Shown here one piece after another: positions 13,742 through 18,176 of a DNA stretch of 18,176 nt (position 1 is the first letter of the stretch; each line of letters opens with the position of its first letter). A model generated the notes under the pieces. That model did not search any database. It saw only the letters and a program-made list of their open reading frames with translations, and was not told the DNA's origin. Origin of the DNA: Desulfovibrio sp. (GTDB lineage Bacteria; Desulfobacterota; Desulfovibrionia; Desulfovibrionales; Desulfovibrionaceae); assembly GCA_009773975.1 (NCBI GenBank), contig VSMX01000024.1, forward strand, positions 1 through 18,176, read 5' to 3'. Position numbers and translations under genes: made by a program.

Positions 13742-13874
13742 CTATAGCATTTTCACATTGAAAATATATCTTGACGGTAATGTAAATTTGCCTTGAGATA
13801 TTTTCATGCGCGCCTTTGAAGGCAAAGCCGCGTTGGAGCATTGCCCAATTTCATTGAGGCAATGCTCTAATTTT
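13742..13874 (+). repeat. 133-bp structured repeat, copy B
   Basis: This is the second copy of the element at 3995-4127, in opposite orientation. It begins CTATAGCATTTT and ends GCTCTAATTTT. Its terminal hairpin TTGGAGCATTGCC/GGCAATGCTCTAA (13833-13870) has different bases from copy A, yet pairs over 13 positions with one G-U, while the loop AATTTCATT is the same in both. It begins a few bases after the stop of the Lar-like gene and may serve as its transcript end. Confidence 0.7.
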
Positions 13875-13892
13875 TTATGCCAAAAATGTGAA

Positions 13893-13955
13893 ATGGCCGA
13901 CGATTGCCGGCCATATATTGATTTACCCAATTACCCCACATTGTGGAAATTGGGT
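13893..13955. terminator. Two adjacent hairpins between convergent genes
   Basis: A perfect 7-bp stem, ATGGCCG (13893-13899)/CGGCCAT (13908-13914), is followed by ACCCAATT (13925-13932)/AATTGGGT (13948-13955), which encloses CCAC/GTGG. They lie between the plus-strand Lar-like gene and repeat B on one side and the minus-strand lipoprotein stop on the other. Neither has a clean T tract; the first is followed on the minus strand by TTTCACATTTTT. They are probably transcript ends for the lipoprotein gene. Confidence 0.4.
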
Positions 13956-13987
13956 TAAAAAATTGTGTTGGCTCAAGGATTATGCAA

Positions 13988-14755
13988 TCAGAAAGCCTGG
14001 TTTCCCGAGATTTTGTCCCAGACCGAAGACTTGCTGTTCCGTCCCGCATAGGGATCTACCCAACGCTGGATAACCTTGCCCATATCCCAGGCAAGACTTC
14101 TGGTAATCAAGCCCGACGGATCTCCGGGATTCCTTTCATTAATTGTAAACAGATAGAAATCATGTTTGTTCTGTTTTTCCTTGATCCCAGCCTGCGAAAT
14201 CTGCAAAATCATATTTCCTGTTTTGACATCATAAACTTCAATTGTGAGAGAAAGAGAACTTTCGCCCCCTGTGCCGCCATCCATAAAATGATTAATATAC
14301 CCACCTACAAGAACTTCGGCACCCTGGCTGCGAGCAAGAGCCAATGCCCTGTTTACCTCAAATGGTCCGGCATTTGGCGCAAATTCCAATGTCTGGAAAG
14401 CTCCCTGTCCCAGCCAGACCTGCCAAATCTGCCTGGAAAGCAGATCGCTGAAAGTAACTGCGTTATTGCTCAATTGTTGCATCATGCGCAATGGAACAAA
14501 CATTCCACGCGGTTTGTGATCTAGTGGAGCAGATGCAGAAACGTAAACTGCGGGCGGCTGACGCCTAACAAAATTATCCACCTGGATCTGGAATGGAGTT
14601 GCAAGGTCGCCTGTCAATGATATGGAATGATAGCTGTTATCAGGGGAACGGGCACAGCCCAGACTGCCAAGGAGCATCAATGGCAGAAAAATCCACATGA
14701 TTCCAGTCATCAGCACACGGCGACGGCTCTTCGCAGTTATTCTAATTGATTTCAT
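13988..14755 (-). CDS. Lipoprotein with a CsgG/TolB-like periplasmic domain
   Basis: The 255 residues begin with a basic N-terminus (KSIRITAKSRRR), a hydrophobic stretch (14-32) and a lipobox, LGSLGC, with Cys34. The mature part holds LARSQGAEVLVGGYINHF and SLTIEVYDVKTGNMILQ. This alternation is typical of periplasmic lipoproteins with a CsgG/TolB-N/FlgT-like fold. I cannot name the family. I start at the ATG 14755 because GGAGA lies 6 nt upstream; a TTG four codons earlier overlaps that site. A candidate sigma-54 promoter lies 44 bp upstream. The Yip1-type gene precedes it on the same strand by 107 bp. Confidence 0.75.
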   Translation of the reverse strand: MKSIRITAKSRRRVLMTGIMWIFLPLMLLGSLGCARSPDNSYHSISLTGDLATPFQIQVDNFVRRQPPAVYVSASAPLDHKPRGMFVPLRMMQQLSNNAVTFSDLLSRQIWQVWLGQGAFQTLEFAPNAGPFEVNRALALARSQGAEVLVGGYINHFMDGGTGGESSLSLTIEVYDVKTGNMILQISQAGIKEKQNKHDFYLFTINERNPGDPSGLITRSLAWDMGKVIQRWVDPYAGRNSKSSVWDKISGNQAF

Positions 14756-14798
14756 GTCGCTCTCCAAAGAAATGCCATTTTTCTGTATTGGTATTTAT

Positions 14799-14815
14799 AT
14801 GCCAAAAATGTGCCA
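14799..14815 (-). promoter_or_regulatory. Candidate sigma-54 promoter of the lipoprotein gene
   Basis: On the minus strand TGGCAC-ATTTT-TGGCAT has the GG and GC dinucleotides at the exact spacing of the minus-24/minus-12 consensus (TGGCAC-N5-TTGC). Only one base of the minus-12 box differs. Transcription would start near 14787, about 32 nt before the start codon. Confidence 0.45.
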
Positions 14816-14862
14816 AAATCATGATTATGACAATAGAACGACAGGCGCAATCAAGCATGTTT

Positions 14863-15813
14863 TCATGTAGCGGACTGCAAAAGAGTCAATGTCTGAAGCA
14901 AAATGGGCGCAAAAACGAAAACAAGCGGCAAAAATCCCAGCAATGTCCTTGCCCAGTCAAGATTCATGGCTGCCTTGCATCCAACAGCAAGACACGCAAT
15001 GCCCCAAAAAGTACCAACTATTGAGCCAATGGCAGGCACAACGCACAAGAGTGACGGTGCTGCGCTATATGCCATAATCTGAAAGACCAGTGAAAAAGTT
15101 GCCTTTTCACGGGCAACAATGCGATAAACCAAAAACATCAGAAAACTGAACACATAAAGCTGAAATAGCAGAACACCAGAGCGTATTAGAAGATTAAGGG
15201 CCAGATCGCTTTGGGAGGCCATCAGTTCAATAATCTTTTGCAATTCCGGATCTGTGGTATTTGATGAAACAAGAGCATTCTGCAGCATTCCTCCCCACAT
15301 TTTTTCAACAATGGTTTGGAACACGCAGATAACAAGATAAAAAGCGAGAGCCCTGACTTGTCTGGCGTGCGGATCAAGGCCGGCAAAAAATCCTGGAGCC
15401 GCAAACATGACCCGTAATACGACCTGGCTAAAAGACCAGAGCCAGCCGCCATCGCGTGGTGCCGTATCCCATGGATTGACTTCTATATATTCACTTTCCT
15501 CCTCCGTGTCGGTGTTATCTTCCCCTTTTTCATTGGCAAAACGTTCAGCTTCTTTTCTGTAAGCCTCCGCTGCAACCTGGCGGATATCTTCTTCCTCTTC
15601 CGGTGAATTTGCTTCATTCTTCGGGGCTTCTTCCGAGACTGGCTCTTCTATACGTTTCCATCCTTTTGGAGGCAAAATTTCCCCTACTCCTTTTTGAGCA
15701 GAAAATCTGAAACGACAAGCGCACTTGGGACAGATTGCTACCACAGATTTTCCGGCCAGCCTGTTTTCAGCAACCGCACGTGAAAAACCGCATTGCGGAC
15801 AGGTTATGATCAC
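14863..15813 (-). CDS. Zinc-ribbon and Yip1-domain membrane protein
   Basis: The 316 residues begin with an MJ0042-type zinc ribbon: Cys5-Cys8 (CPQC) and Cys28-Cys31 (CPKC), followed by RFRFS. An acidic linker (55-115) leads to a membrane domain (about 128-315) with five or so helices. The FYLVICVFQTIVEKMW and SAAPSLLCVVPAIGSIVGTFWG segments are typical of bacterial Yip1-domain proteins. The function is unknown; the zinc ribbon would face the cytoplasm. The start is a GTG at 15813 with GGAGG 5 nt upstream, a strong site that settles it. It may form an operon with the lipoprotein gene and is divergent from thyX. Confidence 0.85.
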   Translation of the reverse strand: MIITCPQCGFSRAVAENRLAGKSVVAICPKCACRFRFSAQKGVGEILPPKGWKRIEEPVSEEAPKNEANSPEEEEDIRQVAAEAYRKEAERFANEKGEDNTDTEEESEYIEVNPWDTAPRDGGWLWSFSQVVLRVMFAAPGFFAGLDPHARQVRALAFYLVICVFQTIVEKMWGGMLQNALVSSNTTDPELQKIIELMASQSDLALNLLIRSGVLLFQLYVFSFLMFLVYRIVAREKATFSLVFQIMAYSAAPSLLCVVPAIGSIVGTFWGIACLAVGCKAAMNLDWARTLLGFLPLVFVFAPILLQTLTLLQSAT

Positions 15814-15867
15814 TCTACCCTCCTATACCCCGGTTTATACCCATAGCGCAGGCTACTGGCAAGTTGC

Positions 15868-15896
15868 TTGTGGAATAGCCATCAATCCTGTATATC
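15868..15896 (+). promoter_or_regulatory. Candidate promoter of thyX
   Basis: TTGTGG (15868-15873), 17 bp and TATATC (15891-15896) lie about 60 nt upstream of the thyX start, in the 143-bp gap shared with the divergent Yip1-type gene. Both boxes match only moderately. Confidence 0.3.
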
Positions 15897-15956
15897 AGGA
15901 AAGGTACTCAAGTCAGCAAAATTTTGGGGCATTTTATTTTAATATAAGGAAACAAT

Positions 15957-16724
15957 ATGCTTGGAGAAAAGTTTACCGGACAGGGAAAAGTTGTGCTTCT
16001 TGCCGGCGGGGGCAAGATATTTACCGATATCGCAGCCAGATTTGTGCGAAGTGAAAGAAGTCTTGAAGAAATTGCAGCCTCGCCTTATTCAAAACAAATC
16101 GTTCGTAATATTTTGGACAGCAATCACCGCGCAGCCCTTGAATTTGATTTTTTTCTATTTGGCGTTGAAGGTTATTCCCGTGTTACAGAAACTCAACTTG
16201 TGCGTAAACGGATAGCTTCATATCTGATAAAGTCGGGACGTGCCGAACTTGGCGGCAAAAGGGCTTTTAATGTTGTTTATCCACAAAATGTTGCCCATTT
16301 CGGCGCAAAAGTCACACTGCCCGATGGCCACGAAGCATTCCTTAACGGGAGAGATTTGGCAGAACTTACCAGACAATGGTATGAAGCAGGAATAGATAAA
16401 GGCCTGCCGGAAGAGGATTTACGTTACTTGAAGCCTCAGGCCACCGAATTCAGGGCAATTATCGGCATGAACGCTCATGCCCTGTATGACTGGTTCGCAA
16501 TAAGAACCTGCAAAAACGCGCAAGCTGAAATTCGCGATCTGGCCCTGAAAATGCTTTCTATTTGCAGAAAAACCGCTCCCGATCTTTTTGAAAACGCAGG
16601 TCCAAGTTGTGTTCAACTTGGTTATTGTCCAGAAAATGGGCTGCAGAACCCTGCATGCCGCAACAAGATCATCACAAAGGATAAAGCATTGGAAATTCTG
16701 AAAGCCAATCGTCCAGATAAATAA
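15957..16724 (+). CDS. thyX: Atypical flavin-dependent thymidylate synthase (ThyX)
   Basis: The family makes dTMP from dUMP using FAD, NADPH and methylene-tetrahydrofolate. The 255 residues show the ThyX layout: an N-terminal helical part; the signature region ETQLVRKRIASYLIKSGR (78-95); PQATEFRAIIGMNAHALYDWF (160-180); and NAQAEIRDLA (187-196), which carries the Arg (193) expected to bind dUMP. The canonical motif RHR-X7-S is here RKR (83-85)-X7-Ser93, so His is replaced by Lys, and the usual NE inside X7 and the RY after it are missing. The C-terminus adds Cys218, Cys224 and Cys234. The start has AAGGA 6 nt before the ATG. I recall similar variants in Desulfovibrio relatives. No thyA is in the window. 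Confidence 0.85.
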   Translation: MLGEKFTGQGKVVLLAGGGKIFTDIAARFVRSERSLEEIAASPYSKQIVRNILDSNHRAALEFDFFLFGVEGYSRVTETQLVRKRIASYLIKSGRAELGGKRAFNVVYPQNVAHFGAKVTLPDGHEAFLNGRDLAELTRQWYEAGIDKGLPEEDLRYLKPQATEFRAIIGMNAHALYDWFAIRTCKNAQAEIRDLALKMLSICRKTAPDLFENAGPSCVQLGYCPENGLQNPACRNKIITKDKALEILKANRPDK

Positions 16725-16742
16725 TTTTTTGACAGGCATTCA

Positions 16743-18080
16743 TTATTGCCATGACAAATTTTTACCGTTTACAACAGCGCCTATCATTATTCCCATATTG
16801 CACATTGCAAGCGCAAGCCACCAAATACGGTAAAAATCGTGTCCAAAAATGCCATTTATCAGCCAGGCGGCGTAGCCAAGCCAAAACCAGGCGCATAAAG
16901 TCCAGTAAAGATTTTTATTGGGATTCGTGCCTGCTTGTCTGATATGAGGCTGAATATTTTTCCACCCCCAATAAAGAAAACCAAAAATGAAAACCATTCC
17001 AAGGCAAAAGCCAATTATGCCGTGAGCATAAAGTATATCAAGATAAAGGTCATGTGGGTGGCTTATGGTGATTACCTCTCTTTCGGGAGCAAGACCAAGT
17101 GAACGGAAAGCCGGGTTATACTGTCCGGCGCCGGCTCCAAACCAGGGATGCTCCCAAAAAATTTTCCAGGCAAGACTCCATAAATCCCAACGATTGTCGT
17201 TTACTATGCCCGACGGCATTAAACGAATCCCCTGAAATGACATAAATGCTGCGATAACAAGGATTGGCCAAAATAGTATTCGCAAATTTTTCAGGCCATG
17301 GCGCATAAATGCCCACAATGCAAACGCTCCCGCCACGGCAAGCAACGCGCTTCTGCTGGATGCGCCCTGAAAAAGAAACAAGGCCGGCCAAAAAAGAGCC
17401 AGCATCAAAAAACTTGTAGTCCATGCATCCATGCGATCCCGCAAAATATACCAGACAGAAAATGCGGGAACCAGTGCAAGCGCAAGATAATTTCCAACGC
17501 TGTAATCGCCAAGGCTGCCTGTCAGGCGCCCGCTATGCGGCTTGTATCCCATAACGAAATCTTCACCGGTAGCCGCCTGCCATACCCCATCAATTCCCTG
17601 CCAGAAACAGGCAAATACGCAAGCCCACACCAACCGCTTCAAGTCCTGCAAGCTTTTCACACATTCCATGGCAATAAAGGGCAAGATAAAGGCCTTGCTG
17701 AAATTTGCACCAGCATGCAGGAAGGATGCCCAGGGATTGATGGAGAACGCTATACCCAGTGCAACCATGATTGCGACGCAATAAAAGAGCCATACTGGAC
17801 CAAGGCGCCTCAAAACACAATCTTTCCAGTTATGGCAATAATATGGGATGAGAAAAAGGAGGCATAAAAGAGGCATTGCCTCACGCGCGCCATAGCCGAT
17901 TGGAAATATGGCGAGGGAAATCCAGAAAGAAGCAAAAAGACAGCCGTGCCAAAAATCCGCAGGACTGCTTTTATACCTTGCAAGAAAAGAATATTTCCAT
18001 TCTTGCCATCTTTTTCCTATAGCAAAAAAAGACCATGCGCTTTTAATTGGTTTGCCTATTTGTTGGATGATTTTTGCCAT
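16743..18080 (-). CDS. O-antigen ligase/polymerase-like membrane protein (Wzy_C)
   Basis: The 445 residues are strongly hydrophobic, with about ten to twelve membrane helices. The Wzy_C/WaaL signature is visible: QGASSRSALLAVAGAFALW (238-256, with Arg243), EHPWFGAGAGQYNPAF (310-325) and the periplasmic-loop motif HPHDLYLDILYAHGIIG (341-357). Such proteins join O-antigen or another undecaprenyl-linked glycan to lipid A-core, or polymerise it; ligase and polymerase cannot be told apart here. No good ribosome site precedes the ATG at 18080, so the start is less certain. The gene converges on thyX with an 18-bp gap. A possible coding tail upstream at the window edge may belong to the same operon. 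Confidence 0.85.
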   Translation of the reverse strand: MAKIIQQIGKPIKSAWSFFAIGKRWQEWKYSFLARYKSSPADFWHGCLFASFWISLAIFPIGYGAREAMPLLCLLFLIPYYCHNWKDCVLRRLGPVWLFYCVAIMVALGIAFSINPWASFLHAGANFSKAFILPFIAMECVKSLQDLKRLVWACVFACFWQGIDGVWQAATGEDFVMGYKPHSGRLTGSLGDYSVGNYLALALVPAFSVWYILRDRMDAWTTSFLMLALFWPALFLFQGASSRSALLAVAGAFALWAFMRHGLKNLRILFWPILVIAAFMSFQGIRLMPSGIVNDNRWDLWSLAWKIFWEHPWFGAGAGQYNPAFRSLGLAPEREVITISHPHDLYLDILYAHGIIGFCLGMVFIFGFLYWGWKNIQPHIRQAGTNPNKNLYWTLCAWFWLGYAAWLINGIFGHDFYRIWWLALAMCNMGIMIGAVVNGKNLSWQ

Positions 18081-18131
18081 GATGCCAACTTCAGCTAAAG
18101 AAATGCATTAGCTTGTGACCGCTTTGGGAGA

Positions 18132-18176
18132 TCATTGTGCTTCCGGGAGGCAAGCTTTTCCCGAGAGTTCTTCAAT
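18132..18176 (-). CDS. Possible C-terminal tail of an upstream gene, cut by the window edge
   Basis: Reading in from the right edge on the minus strand gives IEELSGKACLPEAQ and a TGA at 18132-18134, 51 bp before the ligase-like gene. It is open to the edge and reads like a normal protein end. Fifteen codons are too few to prove coding or to assign a function. Confidence 0.3.
   Translation of the reverse strand: MEELSGKACLPEAQ

Noticed and set aside
1..18176. CRISPR arrays, tRNA or rRNA genes
   Set aside because: I saw no regularly spaced direct repeats, no tRNA cloverleaf arms and no rRNA-like sequence on either strand.

Overview
The window looks like a chromosomal segment of a flagellated, Gram-negative deltaproteobacterium, most likely Desulfovibrio-like (Desulfovibrionaceae). 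The reasons are the set of an HtrA protease beside an S1-domain protein, a flhF-flhG-fliA-cheY-fliL flagellar operon, an atypical ThyX, an O-antigen-ligase-type protein and moderate GC. This placement is an inference from gene content and was not tested by any search.

Layout. Positions 1-905 are a scrap heap of mobile DNA: the 3' part of an IS481-type transposase with a homopolymer frameshift, a strong bidirectional terminator, a broken phage-regulator-like gene and the 3' end (domains V/VI) of a group II intron. Positions 928-3928 (minus) hold an apparent two-gene unit in which an S1 RNA-binding protein is followed 13 nt later by a periplasmic HtrA/Do serine protease. Positions 3929-4461 are non-coding and contain a leader hairpin and the first copy of a structured 133-bp repeat. 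rpmB (ribosomal protein L28) and a small four-helix membrane protein follow on the minus strand. Positions 5182-5594 are a regulatory-looking gap in front of a plus-strand WalW-type polysaccharide deacetylase.

Positions 6615-11256 (minus) form the main operon: flhF, flhG, fliA (sigma-28), cheY, a FliL-like protein, an unknown 105-aa protein and a DUF2802-like membrane/coiled-coil protein. It encodes the GTPase/ATPase pair that sets flagellar position and number, the late flagellar sigma factor, a chemotaxis response regulator and a motor-associated membrane protein. The expected upstream neighbour flhA is absent; a YigZ/IMPACT protein lies there on the same strand, behind its own terminator.

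Positions 12369-13400 (plus) encode a CNNM/CorC-type membrane protein with CBS domains. A small Lar-like zinc-ribbon protein follows, then the second, inverted copy of the 133-bp repeat. On the minus strand come a lipoprotein with a candidate sigma-54 promoter and, upstream of it, a zinc-ribbon plus Yip1 membrane protein. Divergent from these is an atypical flavin-dependent thymidylate synthase (ThyX). It converges on an O-antigen ligase/polymerase-like membrane protein at the right end.

The least explained item is the inverted pair of 133-bp repeats. They have the same length and equivalent ends, and their terminal hairpins carry compensatory base changes, which points to a structured repeat family. 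Other items worth a look are the ThyX with an altered signature motif, the orphan Lar-like gene with one missing cysteine, and the two unknown genes at the end of the flagellar operon. I found no CRISPR array, tRNA or rRNA.
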